NCBI GenBank assembly: GCA_031296915.1 | Contig: JAVDPC010000002.1 | Span: 1-64,000 of the forward strand | DNA: 64,000 bases | Direction of reading: 5' to 3' | Origin: Cerasicoccus frondis | GTDB lineage: Bacteria; Verrucomicrobiota; Verrucomicrobiia; Opitutales; Cerasicoccaceae | Shown here: piece after piece, positions 40,749 through 50,110 of the stretch | Layout of the letters: each line of letters starts with the position of its first letter | Numbering within the stretch: position 1 is the stretch's first letter | Position numbers and translations under genes: made by a program | The notes under the pieces: generated by a model | The model's input: only the letters and a program-made list of their open reading frames with translations | Told to the model about the DNA's origin: nothing | Databases searched by the model: none

Positions 40749-43700
40749 TTAAATTTCGCTCTCATTGAGCCAGCGAAAGGAGACGATTCGGTATCGGCGA
40801 CCAACTGAAAAATTAGCATCGCTCAGCGTATCAGCAGAAGCATCATCCGCGCTTGAGGCCTTATTTGCCGTCAACACATCGAGCCGCTCTCCCGAGGGGT
40901 TGACGGTGACCAACCAAGGCTCAACCGTTGGGTCCGGATTCGCCCTAGCATCCACGTATTCAGGCAGTCGCTGCACAACGGCCTCACACCAAGCGCGCGA
41001 AATGGTTTCTCCTGCAAGATTGGTCGTATCACCATAGGCTCGAATTAGAAAGGTGTCGGAGCGCGCCTGCATGACTGGAGCTAGCGATTTTAAAATATCA
41101 TTCTGCAATATCCATTGAGGCAGTCCCGCTCCTTGCTTTGGCGCAAGTTGTTCGGTTCGCAGCAAGCGATTACCCTGCCTGTCATTCAGCCAGAAGGAAC
41201 TATCCGCATGATCGGCGTCTCCCAAAGAAACGGATTCGCCATAGCGCACGTTGTCGGCGTTTACCGTTCGATCAAGTGCTGCCTGCAGCGCGCCTTTGTA
41301 TCCTAAATCTGAATCCTCCAACCGGCGGTTGACGAAGTCGGACAGGCTCAAGAACGGTCCGCGCAATTTCACCTCTTCGACTACAGCTTCAGCTAATGCC
41401 TGAATCTGCTCATCGTCGAGTGAGGCATGCCCGGAAAAAAGATTCTCCACCGTCAATTCGTCGTCCCCAACGGACGTCGCAACACGCGGGAATGGCGTCT
41501 GCCCCACTTGCCCAGCCCCGTTTACTTCGCCAGTGGACGATGGGACCGACTGGTTACGCAAACTGGAAAGGACGGTTTTCCAAGCCTCTACCGAAGTCGA
41601 ATTCACATTGAAAGCGCCATCAACCAGGAGCAAAGATGCAGCCCCATCATAGTCTCTCAGTTGATCCAACTTGGTTTCGTAATCAATGTCGCCTTTATCC
41701 TGCAGAACTTTCATTCGCGGGTTTGGCAAGCTTGTCTCTGCTTCAATATCGTCTGCGGTAAAATCTCTAAATGGCGGGACTTCACTGGAGTCATAAGTGC
41801 TGCTGTAGCCGGGGCGACTCGAATCACTATTCTGGGGAGGCACTGTGGAAAAGAAAAAGTCGTCGTATAGACGTTCATTGGATAGGAATGAAATGTCCAT
41901 CGCAAGCGCGGCGGATGCACCGACACCGTTCTCGCCAACTGTTTGGTTAAAGCGATTTATCACCTGATCCGGGGCAACCAGTGGAGGCGCATAGGAACTG
42001 CCCACTGCATAGAGAGGATCCCAATCGTTCACCGATATGCCCGCACTCATGAGTTGAGTCAGCGATGAGAGCGGCTGTCGGGGAATATCTTTCAACACAA
42101 TATTATCCACATCGTTCCAAACATCTGAGCCACCGTCCCAGAATGGAATCTCGGAACTCTCCACGGCATCCAGAAACTCTGGATCGGAATAGAATTTGTT
42201 CCTCCAGAGCAGACCACTCATTTCCAGATCAGAAGGATTTTCGCGCTCAGCCACACGGGTCACATTGAACTGACTGAAAAGCGGCACGCCCCCTTCCGTT
42301 TCATCAATATCTTTGGTTTGCGCCCCTATCACCGCAAACCACTCAACATTACTAAACCACTCGCTGAAGTTCACCCCATTGGATCCGGTTGGGACGGTCA
42401 TGTCATCGATATTTACTCCAACATCAAACTCATGCTTCTCAGCCCAATCTCCGCTCGATGCTGCATTCGGAGCAAACTGATCAAGCTGAGCCAATGATGC
42501 GCTCGTTCTCGTACCGGGCGCCCAGTTTTGATCCTGATAGCGAATGTCTAATTTCATCGAATTCTGCCGACCATCAACTTCATTTGAATTAGGCACATTC
42601 TCCGGATCGTAGAATAACTGAACAGAGTTAATGCGCGTGCCTGCGGGAAAGTCATGCTTGAGAGGCGTTCGGCGCATGACCACCGCGTCGGTATTCACAC
42701 CTGCGACCATGGGGATGTCTGCATTGGCCACTAGTTGATGGTTGGAGTTCGCAGAAAACACCTGAATCTGCCCTGGCGCCAGGACGACATCGTTTATTTC
42801 AATACCCGCACTGAATTCCGCGCCCGCCATCAGCGCATCATCCGCCAACAGAAAACGATCATCCTGTTCCGATGCATTATTCGACTTAGGCCCCACATCA
42901 GCGCTACTCGGCAAAATTGCATGAGGATTATCCTCAACAACCCAAAATTTCTGCGTCGAACCGCCCGAAGTGTAGTTCATGTATTTCTGTACTTTAACCG
43001 GCTTAACGCCCGAGCCTGTTCCATCATTGAAATCAATACTCACCCATGGCTCAAAATTCGAAACGATCTTCAAGCCATTGACCTCAAGCGGCGTGCTGTA
43101 GGGATTCCAGAGCACAACCACAGGTTGCAGAGCAAAGAACATACGGTAGTATTTTCGAGGTGTTCCTTGCACTGCATTTGGCCCGGTAGCGGGACGACCT
43201 TCCCAGTCTGCAGGCAAATCAAGCGGATGGTCTCCATATCCTCCACCATTAGGATTATCGTAGATAATTTCATTAGCCGTGCGGTCGTATTGAAGTTGAT
43301 CGTAGTAGTCTCCGCTATGTTCTCCGTCAGAACTGAAATCACTGCTCTGACTATAGTTCAGCAAATCAATAGAACCTAGGCCAACGCGCCAAAGACAGCC
43401 AAGGACGACTGGGTTAACCGCATTCCACACTGGGCGTCCAGATTTGGGCGTACTTTCGTTAACGCTCCAATGACTATCCTGATACTGGTTGATAACCTGA
43501 TTCACGTAATAAGAAGACGTGCCCATCTGCTTGCCCAAGCGATTAAAGGACCCTTGCCCATTCGTTGATTCAGGGCCAAAAAAACGAAGTGGCATTGCAG
43601 CGGTCGGATCGCCCGGATCACTTATCCCACGTGGACCGGTCTGAGCATGATGCACATAGCTGTAATCATAACCTGAGTTATTCACGGAACCCGAGAACTG

Positions 43701-44717
43701 CCAGGCCGGATAGTCACGATAGAGATTCGCATAGTCGTAAAGCACATCCCAAAGCTCCCCCTTGATTACTTTTCCGGTAACAGGCTCCGGTAGCCACCAA
43801 AGCGGACGCCCGGCCAATTTTTCCGGGAACTGATCATCCAAACCACGACTAAGATCTTTTTTAAGCCCGCCGTTTCGTTGATTCGACAATACACCGTATG
43901 AGTAGAACGTCATATCGTGAAAACTTTCCTTACGAAACGTGTCCAAAATATCCGAGTCTACGCCCTCAGCCAAAAAGTTTAAATTCTCAGCGTTCGATAC
44001 GCTCCTAAGTTCAGAGGACGATAAAGCGCTATAATCGAACAAATCAGGCAGCCCCGAAAAAGCTTCCATCCCAAGCTGATGCGGCGCTTGAATTGCCGCC
44101 TGCGCCAGCAACCAACTCTCAGCAGCGCTATTGCCCTCCTCGTAACTTGCAGGCAGATTGAACTTTGCCTTGATCCCCTCATCTCCGACCCACCATGCAT
44201 AGTGGCCGCGCGAAACGTCGTCCTGTAATATTGAGACGCGGCCAGCTTCAACGGACTGTTCGGCAGCGGTTTCACGGTCGATGAAATTGACCAACGGCAC
44301 AGTGTCCGTAAGCTGTTGAGTCGGCGTGGGGGAAGTCATTGAGCTGACTAACCAGTCCACTTGCCCCGAAGCGGTGCTCCATGCTCGCAAGGCTTCCAAC
44401 CCCTGACTGGGATTCGTTTCATCAATAGTCTTCCAAACTCCGGTCCAATAGCGATTCTCCGGTAAGGTCTGAGACATAATGTCAGCACGGGCGGTAGCAC
44501 GCTGATCAGGACCAGTAGCGCTCTGCAAGCGTCCCAATGCCATCAATAGGCCAAAGCGCGCATTGTTGCGAGCTTCCTCCATTGACTGTTTCGTACTAGT
44601 TAATTGTAATTCCGTTTGAACCAAAGTGGAAACCGTGACCAACAATAAAACAATGAACCCCATCAGCATGATGGCAACGACGAGGGCAAACCCAGGCTTA
44701 GAGTTAGACAATTTCAT
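40749..44717 (-). CDS. Large pseudopilin-like protein (Verru_Chthon cassette A-like)
   Basis: 1,322 residues. The N-terminus 'SNSKPGFALVVAIMLMGFIVLLLVTVSTLVQTELQLTSTKQS' is a prepilin-like type III or PilX-like signal with a G-F cleavage site but no Glu at +5. A long exported body follows ('NNARFGLLMALGRLQSATGPDQRATARADI'), with 'PGFTLI'-type proteins absent nearby. Length and start resemble the Verru_Chthon cassette protein A family of Verrucomicrobia, known from memory; not checked. An exact operator lies 31 bp before the start, which ties it to the xylan regulon. Its function is unknown. Confidence 0.8.
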   Translation of the reverse strand: MKLSNSKPGFALVVAIMLMGFIVLLLVTVSTLVQTELQLTSTKQSMEEARNNARFGLLMALGRLQSATGPDQRATARADIMSQTLPENRYWTGVWKTIDETNPSQGLEALRAWSTASGQVDWLVSSMTSPTPTQQLTDTVPLVNFIDRETAAEQSVEAGRVSILQDDVSRGHYAWWVGDEGIKAKFNLPASYEEGNSAAESWLLAQAAIQAPHQLGMEAFSGLPDLFDYSALSSSELRSVSNAENLNFLAEGVDSDILDTFRKESFHDMTFYSYGVLSNQRNGGLKKDLSRGLDDQFPEKLAGRPLWWLPEPVTGKVIKGELWDVLYDYANLYRDYPAWQFSGSVNNSGYDYSYVHHAQTGPRGISDPGDPTAAMPLRFFGPESTNGQGSFNRLGKQMGTSSYYVNQVINQYQDSHWSVNESTPKSGRPVWNAVNPVVLGCLWRVGLGSIDLLNYSQSSDFSSDGEHSGDYYDQLQYDRTANEIIYDNPNGGGYGDHPLDLPADWEGRPATGPNAVQGTPRKYYRMFFALQPVVVLWNPYSTPLEVNGLKIVSNFEPWVSIDFNDGTGSGVKPVKVQKYMNYTSGGSTQKFWVVEDNPHAILPSSADVGPKSNNASEQDDRFLLADDALMAGAEFSAGIEINDVVLAPGQIQVFSANSNHQLVANADIPMVAGVNTDAVVMRRTPLKHDFPAGTRINSVQLFYDPENVPNSNEVDGRQNSMKLDIRYQDQNWAPGTRTSASLAQLDQFAPNAASSGDWAEKHEFDVGVNIDDMTVPTGSNGVNFSEWFSNVEWFAVIGAQTKDIDETEGGVPLFSQFNVTRVAERENPSDLEMSGLLWRNKFYSDPEFLDAVESSEIPFWDGGSDVWNDVDNIVLKDIPRQPLSSLTQLMSAGISVNDWDPLYAVGSSYAPPLVAPDQVINRFNQTVGENGVGASAALAMDISFLSNERLYDDFFFSTVPPQNSDSSRPGYSSTYDSSEVPPFRDFTADDIEAETSLPNPRMKVLQDKGDIDYETKLDQLRDYDGAASLLLVDGAFNVNSTSVEAWKTVLSSLRNQSVPSSTGEVNGAGQVGQTPFPRVATSVGDDELTVENLFSGHASLDDEQIQALAEAVVEEVKLRGPFLSLSDFVNRRLEDSDLGYKGALQAALDRTVNADNVRYGESVSLGDADHADSSFWLNDRQGNRLLRTEQLAPKQGAGLPQWILQNDILKSLAPVMQARSDTFLIRAYGDTTNLAGETISRAWCEAVVQRLPEYVDARANPDPTVEPWLVTVNPSGERLDVLTANKASSADDASADTLSDANFSVGRRYRIVSFRWLNESEI

Positions 44718-44747
44718 TAATAGGGGTAAGTTCTGAAACGCTCACAT

Positions 44748-44761
44748 TTGGAACTGTCCAA
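44748..44761. promoter_or_regulatory. Xylan-regulon operator candidate, site 3 (pseudopilin operon)
   Basis: TTGGAACTGTCCAA, exact, 31 bp before the minus-strand start at 44717. Site 4 is 196 bp away in the same divergent intergenic region, so looping is possible. Confidence 0.75.
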
Positions 44762-44943
44762 TAGCTTGGCGTTTTTCCGCCTCATGCCAAGCTTGAAATT
44801 GCAATTATTTATGAGGCAAACAGAAGAACGGCTTGTTTATGCGTATTGAGAAACTTTTGCAATGGCATGTCAGGAATCATGACCCAATCGACTCCGAATC
44901 AGTCCGCTTCCCTTACTGATTGACACTCAGGCTCTGGTTCGCC

Positions 44944-44957
44944 TTAGAACTGTCCAA
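44944..44957. promoter_or_regulatory. Xylan-regulon operator candidate, site 4 (LacI autoregulation)
   Basis: TTAGAACTGTCCAA, one mismatch from the family, 38 bp before the LacI start codon. Fits negative autoregulation. Confidence 0.65.
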
Positions 44958-44995
44958 GCTAAAGGTAAAAATAGAATACTAAATCTGCGATCCAC

Positions 44996-46078
44996 ATGAG
45001 TAAGACTCCACCGAAAAAGAGGGCGACCGTTGCGAAGAAGCGAGGAGGTCCATCGATCCGCGTGATCGCCGAACGACTCAACATCTCCAAGTCTACAGTG
45101 GCTCTTGCCGTCAGTTCTTCCAAAGAAGACTGCCCCCTGGCTCCCGCCACGCGTGAACGTATTCTTAAGGCCTGCGATGAGATGGGCTACCGCGTGAATT
45201 CGATTGCTCGGACCATGCGCACGGGACGATTCAATACGGTTGCAATGATCTTGGGAAAGAACAGCCCCTACTTCTTGCCGGCAGAGCAAGTGTACGGAGC
45301 TGATGATGCACTGGAGTCACAAGGCTACCGACTTAATCTGACTTGGCTGGACAAACAACACCTGAGCGCTCCCGGCAATGTCCCAAAAGTACTGGAAGAA
45401 TGGTCCTGTGACGGCTTGTTGATCCACTACCCAGGCTCGCTGCCAAGCAAGATGTTCAACCTGATCGAACGCCACCAGATTCCAACCGTCTGGATGAACA
45501 GTAAACTTCCCTGTGACTGCGTCCACCCCAATGATTTCCAAGCCGCGCACGACGCAACGGAGCGCCTCATTGCCCTCGGACACAAGCGCATTGGCTACCT
45601 ACACCTCTATCAGTTCGACCATTACAGCGAAGTTGACCGGTTCAAAGGGTATGAGCGCGCCATGAAGAAAGCCAAATTAAGCCCCCTAAGAGTCCGTGTC
45701 CCCTCAAGTGAGCCAATCACCGAAATCAAGTTGGATAAGCGCCACGAATTAATGCGCCAGATATTGCAACGGAACAACCGCCCGACGGCCTTCATTTGTT
45801 ACGAGACCGCCGAGGTCGCGGCCCCGCTTTTGGTCGCAGCACTGAGCATGGGGCTCCGGGTTCCAGAAGACTTTTCCTTGATCGCGTTTGGCCGCTATAA
45901 CCGCAATAGCACCGGCATCACCATTTCCACCATTCAGCTCAACTTAGAGGAGGTCGGACGGCGCTCTGTCGAAATGCTGCTGAAGAAAATTGAGAATCCC
46001 GCCAAACAATTTCCCCCGGTAGCACTATCATTAAAAGTGGATAACGAAGCTACGTTGGCGCCGCCCCCCAAAGGCTAA
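44996..46078 (+). CDS. LacI-family transcriptional regulator (xylan locus)
   Basis: 360 residues. A basic N-terminal arm ('MSKTPPKKRATVAKKRGG') precedes the HTH 'SIRVIAERLNISKSTVALAVSSSKEDCPL' and hinge 'MGYRVNSIARTMRTGRFNTVAMI'. The effector domain follows ('IALGHKRIGYLHLYQFDHYSEVDRFKGYERAMKKAKL', 'PTAFICYETAEVAAPLLVAALSMGLRVPEDFSLIAFG'). It is divergent from the pseudopilin operon. Six 14-bp palindromes in the locus, including one at its own promoter, are the likely operators. The inducer is probably a xylo-oligosaccharide. Confidence 0.92.
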   Translation: MSKTPPKKRATVAKKRGGPSIRVIAERLNISKSTVALAVSSSKEDCPLAPATRERILKACDEMGYRVNSIARTMRTGRFNTVAMILGKNSPYFLPAEQVYGADDALESQGYRLNLTWLDKQHLSAPGNVPKVLEEWSCDGLLIHYPGSLPSKMFNLIERHQIPTVWMNSKLPCDCVHPNDFQAAHDATERLIALGHKRIGYLHLYQFDHYSEVDRFKGYERAMKKAKLSPLRVRVPSSEPITEIKLDKRHELMRQILQRNNRPTAFICYETAEVAAPLLVAALSMGLRVPEDFSLIAFGRYNRNSTGITISTIQLNLEEVGRRSVEMLLKKIENPAKQFPPVALSLKVDNEATLAPPPKG

Positions 46079-46082
46079 CGCA

Positions 46083-46117
46083 CATTCAGCTTTCAGTCAA
46101 ATTTGCCCCAACGGGGC
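46083..46117. repeat. Dispersed 'CATTCAGCTTTCAG' repeat
   Basis: CATTCAGCTTTCAGTCAAAT then GCCCCAACGGGGC. Related to 12181-12217 and, reversed, to 35584-35623. Placed right after the LacI stop codon; the CCCCAACGGGG palindrome could form part of a terminator. Confidence 0.5.
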
Positions 46118-46177
46118 TGTCTTGGAACAACCAAAGTGCAAAATGAATGTCCTTCACCATAGCATTCACTCCAAAAA

Positions 46178-46191
46178 TTGGAACTGTCCAA
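46178..46191. promoter_or_regulatory. Xylan-regulon operator candidate, site 5 (PEP-CTERM gene)
   Basis: TTGGAACTGTCCAA, exact, 44 bp before ATG 46236. Confidence 0.75.
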
Positions 46192-46235
46192 TTTCTTTCT
46201 TGCTCTTTGCTTGATTTAAGATCAAGTTGGCCGCC

Positions 46236-47597
46236 ATGAATCAAAATCTACCCACCCCTCCCCTGTCTTCCAACGTTTCGAAACTCCCAGGACTTCTCCT
46301 GGCTAGCTTACTCATTGCGCCGGTTGTTTCAGCCCAAACAACGTATTACTGGAAAGTCGGAGAAAATGCGAATCTCGCCAGCAGTTGGGGCGTCAACACC
46401 GATGGATCAGGCGCGACTCCGTCTTCCATGTCCGCCGACAACATTCTTCTGACCGTTCAAAACGGGCAAGATCTCAATACCTTCAGTTCGACAATGGCCG
46501 TCAATGGCGCCAACTCCTTTGTTGTACTCGAGAGCGGCGCCACCGTGACTGCGGGATCATTTAATCACAACATTACACTCAATCTGGAAAGCAACTCCAC
46601 GTATTCAGTCACCAGCTCGTATAGTAACTTAAATTTTAATTCCATCGCCACCGACAGCAATTTTGTAGTGGGAGGAAGCTTAAACACTGTTCGCGACAAT
46701 CCCTACGGGAACCTCATCTATGACTCAACGGGCAATTCGAACACTGGCAGCCTGACCCTAACCGGCAATCTGACCCTCAACCAAGGCTCCATCCGCGCCA
46801 CGTCCTTCAATAGTAATGGCTTCAATACCATCGGTGGTGACGTCACGATCAACAGTGGAGCAACCTATCAATTCGGGACTGCCAACACTCCCATAACCGG
46901 AACGATCAATGTTGGTGGCGGACTCAATAACCAAGGCTCCCTCCAGAACGCAGGTTCCTTTGTCACCGCTACGCTGAACTTCGATGGCTCAGGCTCATCT
47001 GCGGCAACTTGGGGAAACCATAGCGGAACGTTCTCAGTCAATATCGGAACCAACAAGACAATTACCTTTCAGGACACGCTCACGACTACCAATGGAAACG
47101 TCGATGTTGACGGCGCGCTAATTGTAGCCGATGGACAATCAGTAATAACTGGCAATGGCGACATCACGATTGGCGGCACACTTTCGAGCGAACCCACTGC
47201 CGGCTCTACAATCATTCTGAATTCCGATAGCGGGATAACCTTCGCCGACGGCTCCACCATCTCACTAGCCTTGGGCGCAAGTGGAACACACTCGACACTC
47301 GTCCTATCCGGCGCAGGCGCCACAAATTTTGATAGCGATCAAAATTTTCTATTCCTGGATGATGGCATGACTCCCGGGGAGTATGACAACCTCATCACTG
47401 GCCTTGCATCAGACCCAGGAGTGGGAAGCTGGATCATTGCGAATAGCGGATGGACCGGAACCTTTACTTTCGATGGCGGCAACATAGACCTGAATCTCGC
47501 CGCAATCCCTGAGCCTCGCACAACCGCACTAGCGATTGGCGGTCTGTTGGGCACACTCACATTTTTCGTTCGTCGCCGCAAGGCCGCCACCGCTTAA
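46236..47597 (+). CDS. PEP-CTERM-anchored beta-helical secreted protein
   Basis: 453 residues from ATG 46236 (a TTG at 46227 is in frame but has no support). A long signal peptide ends near 'VVSAQT'. The body has 'VLESGATVTAGSFNHNITLNLESNS' and repeated 'GNLTLNQGS', 'GGDVTINSGATYQFG' motifs, typical of autotransporter-like or PEP-CTERM beta-solenoids. The C-terminal anchor is 'IPEPRTTALAIGGLLGTLTFFVRRRKAATA'. It has its own operator site, so it belongs to the xylan regulon, perhaps as a surface protein for substrate capture; that role is an inference. Confidence 0.85.
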   Translation: MNQNLPTPPLSSNVSKLPGLLLASLLIAPVVSAQTTYYWKVGENANLASSWGVNTDGSGATPSSMSADNILLTVQNGQDLNTFSSTMAVNGANSFVVLESGATVTAGSFNHNITLNLESNSTYSVTSSYSNLNFNSIATDSNFVVGGSLNTVRDNPYGNLIYDSTGNSNTGSLTLTGNLTLNQGSIRATSFNSNGFNTIGGDVTINSGATYQFGTANTPITGTINVGGGLNNQGSLQNAGSFVTATLNFDGSGSSAATWGNHSGTFSVNIGTNKTITFQDTLTTTNGNVDVDGALIVADGQSVITGNGDITIGGTLSSEPTAGSTIILNSDSGITFADGSTISLALGASGTHSTLVLSGAGATNFDSDQNFLFLDDGMTPGEYDNLITGLASDPGVGSWIIANSGWTGTFTFDGGNIDLNLAAIPEPRTTALAIGGLLGTLTFFVRRRKAATA

Positions 47598-47765
47598 ATC
47601 AGTCTAGAAAGACACACTGGCCGACTTGCGAAAATCACTTTAATCCGGCCTTGGCCCATGATGTTCCGCACTGGCGAGTGAGGTAGCCACCCGCCTCTAC
47701 CATCAACTCAATCCGTGATCATCCGAACGTAATTTTTAGGCAATAGGCATCCTGCACGCCAAAAA

Positions 47766-47779
47766 TTGGAACCGTCCAA
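47766..47779. promoter_or_regulatory. Xylan-regulon operator candidate, site 6 (GH8)
   Basis: TTGGAACCGTCCAA, one mismatch from the family, 56 bp before the GH8 start codon. Confidence 0.7.
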
Positions 47780-47835
47780 ACCAATTTGGATACCTTAACC
47801 TAATGAAATAAATCTATGAACCCACACAATACCCC

Positions 47836-50049
47836 ATGTCTCACTACACTCTTCCAAGCCTCTCCCCCACAGCCCTTCTACTCGGCATCTGCCTGAGTAA
47901 CGTCGCCTCTGCACAACCGACAATCAGCAATCCCGGTTTCGATAGCGCCATCGGGCAAACATACCTGGTTGGCCAAAGCCATGCCGACCAAGGTTGGTAT
48001 GCCCCCAGTGACGGTAGTTGGACATGGAACACCATCGATAACGACGCCGTTGCAGTACGCAATGCCAGCGTATCGACCACGAAAAAATCGCTGATTCAGG
48101 TGATCACCGACGGACAAGCGACAACTGGCGGAGCTGGACTAATTTTCGATGTATTCAGCACAGATACTGGAGACAACAATAGCTTGGAAATTCAAGTTTA
48201 TGGAGTCGATTCCTTCAACTCTGGCTTCACCACTGGTGGCAACGGCATAGATGCCAACGCAGTTCTGCTCGACCACACCAACGCCCGTATTGAAAGCGAA
48301 ACCTTCAATCGAACGCGCTATTACATGCCAGTCGACTTCAGCTCTGGCTACAATTACATCGTGCTCAAAGTCACCGGTTCATTAAGCAACACCAACTCAG
48401 GCTCGGCGGTAGACAATTTTGAATTCATTGCGCCAGCGACAACCGATAACCCAGCATATCCCTTCCCGCATGCAGTTGAGTATGCCTATGGCCTGAAAGC
48501 GAATAACTACTCTCAAGTATCCATGAATACCCATGTGCAGCAGCGATGGGATGACTACAAGGGCAATTTCATCACACAAAGCGGCGCCACTGCCAACGGC
48601 GAATGGCGAGTATTACAGTCCGGAAATAAAACGACCTCTGAAGGCATTGGTTACGCTATGCTCTATTGTGTCTTCATGGATAATGCGAAGAACAACACAC
48701 GCCCTATCTTCGACGGTCTCTTCAATTACTACATGCGTCGTTTGAACAACAAGGGAATGATGCACTGGACTGTACAACCAAACCAAGATCCCGACACTCT
48801 GAACTATGCTTCAGCCGCAGACGCCGAACAAGACGTTGCCCTGGCCTTGATTTTCGCCGACCGACAATGGGGCTCAGAGGACGGCATTCCATACATTGAT
48901 CATGCCAAGACTTTGATTCACCGAATAGAAGTTCATATTTGCCGCCAAAATGCCTACGACCTGCTTGGCGCTGGAACAGGATCATCTGGCGATGAGATAC
49001 AAAACATTTCTTACTACGCACCAGCCTGGTATAAAATTTTTAGCTCTGTCACCGGTTCGAATTATTGGACCGACTCAGTTATCCCCGCCTGCTACAGCGA
49101 AATCGATTATTTCTATAATAACAACACCATCTACGCCCGAGGCCTACTCCCAGACTGGCACGACCCTGATGGTCACGGCGTGCCTGTTGGTTATGGTAAT
49201 ATCGATGAGGATTCTTACGCCCATGGCTACGAAGCCTGCCGCGCTGCGTGGCGCATCGGCACAGACTACTTATGGAACGGCACATCCCAGGACACCCTAG
49301 CCTACGATAACACCTACGAAATTGCTGACTTCATGAAGACAGCGAGCAATAGCACGCCAACAGCCATAAAATCCTATAGCATCCCGGATGGCGCGGTAAA
49401 GCTCAACTACAACTCCCTGTCTTTCACCGCGCCAGTAGGAGTCGCAGCGATGGTGTCGAGTTCATTCAACACTTGGCGCAATCAGATATACACTAGCTTA
49501 ATTACCAACTACCAAGGTTCCTCCTACGATAGTTATTTTGCCCGTTCGCTACAACTGTTTGCCCTGCTATCCATGACGGGCAATGCTCCTAATCTCTTCG
49601 AACTTGAGCCCAGTCTCGTTAATGACGGAGGCTTTGAAGATGGCGGCGCTTCCTGGAGCTTTCCCGCCAACGGCTACGTCGTCTCATACAACAAGAATTC
49701 CGCCTACAACAGCGCGCGAATGAACGCCGTAACCGGAGGCTCATTGACCTACGCAAGCCAAGTCGTCCCGGTCACGCCCAACACCGCTTACCACTGCTCC
49801 GGATACCTGAAGACGGTCAACTTGGACAACGGCCACTCCGCTCGCCTGCGAGTGCAATGGCTGAATAGCTCGGGCGTTTACATCTCAAACTGGACCGTTG
49901 GCGACGTCGGCTCCAACGACAACTACACCTACACGGTTGATGAGGCCACTTCGCCGTCCAACGCTTCATTTGCACGCGTAGACTTAGTGCTTACCGCCAC
50001 GACCACAGGCTCAGCATACTTCGATGACATCTCTCTACGCCAACATTAG
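47836..50049 (+). CDS. GH8 glycoside hydrolase (xylanase/reducing-end exoxylanase type) with CBMs
   Basis: 737 residues. Signal peptide 1-26 ('MSHYTLPSLSPTALLLGICLSNVASA'), an N-terminal CBM-like beta-sandwich (27-198), GH8 alpha/alpha barrel (about 205-575) and a C-terminal CBM4/9-like module (about 590-737, 'NDGGFEDGGASWSFPANGYVVSY'). The acid Glu269 is in 'TTSEGIGYAMLYCV', and 'ASAADAEQDVALALIFADRQW' (Asp329 region) corresponds to the GH8 signature. GH8 includes endoglucanases, chitosanases and xylanases; the locus and the operator favour xylan or xylo-oligosaccharides. It ends 61 bp before the sulfatase gene. Confidence 0.92.
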   Translation: MSHYTLPSLSPTALLLGICLSNVASAQPTISNPGFDSAIGQTYLVGQSHADQGWYAPSDGSWTWNTIDNDAVAVRNASVSTTKKSLIQVITDGQATTGGAGLIFDVFSTDTGDNNSLEIQVYGVDSFNSGFTTGGNGIDANAVLLDHTNARIESETFNRTRYYMPVDFSSGYNYIVLKVTGSLSNTNSGSAVDNFEFIAPATTDNPAYPFPHAVEYAYGLKANNYSQVSMNTHVQQRWDDYKGNFITQSGATANGEWRVLQSGNKTTSEGIGYAMLYCVFMDNAKNNTRPIFDGLFNYYMRRLNNKGMMHWTVQPNQDPDTLNYASAADAEQDVALALIFADRQWGSEDGIPYIDHAKTLIHRIEVHICRQNAYDLLGAGTGSSGDEIQNISYYAPAWYKIFSSVTGSNYWTDSVIPACYSEIDYFYNNNTIYARGLLPDWHDPDGHGVPVGYGNIDEDSYAHGYEACRAAWRIGTDYLWNGTSQDTLAYDNTYEIADFMKTASNSTPTAIKSYSIPDGAVKLNYNSLSFTAPVGVAAMVSSSFNTWRNQIYTSLITNYQGSSYDSYFARSLQLFALLSMTGNAPNLFELEPSLVNDGGFEDGGASWSFPANGYVVSYNKNSAYNSARMNAVTGGSLTYASQVVPVTPNTAYHCSGYLKTVNLDNGHSARLRVQWLNSSGVYISNWTVGDVGSNDNYTYTVDEATSPSNASFARVDLVLTATTTGSAYFDDISLRQH

Positions 50050-50110
50050 GAACTGCATGATGAGGGCATCACGGTAGTGACGGACATCTGCTGATTCCTC
50101 CCAGACACAC

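Noticed and set aside
50045..50058. TTAGGAACTGCATG before the sulfatase, resembling half an operator
   Set aside because: Only one half-site is present; the right arm is missing, so it is not counted as a site.
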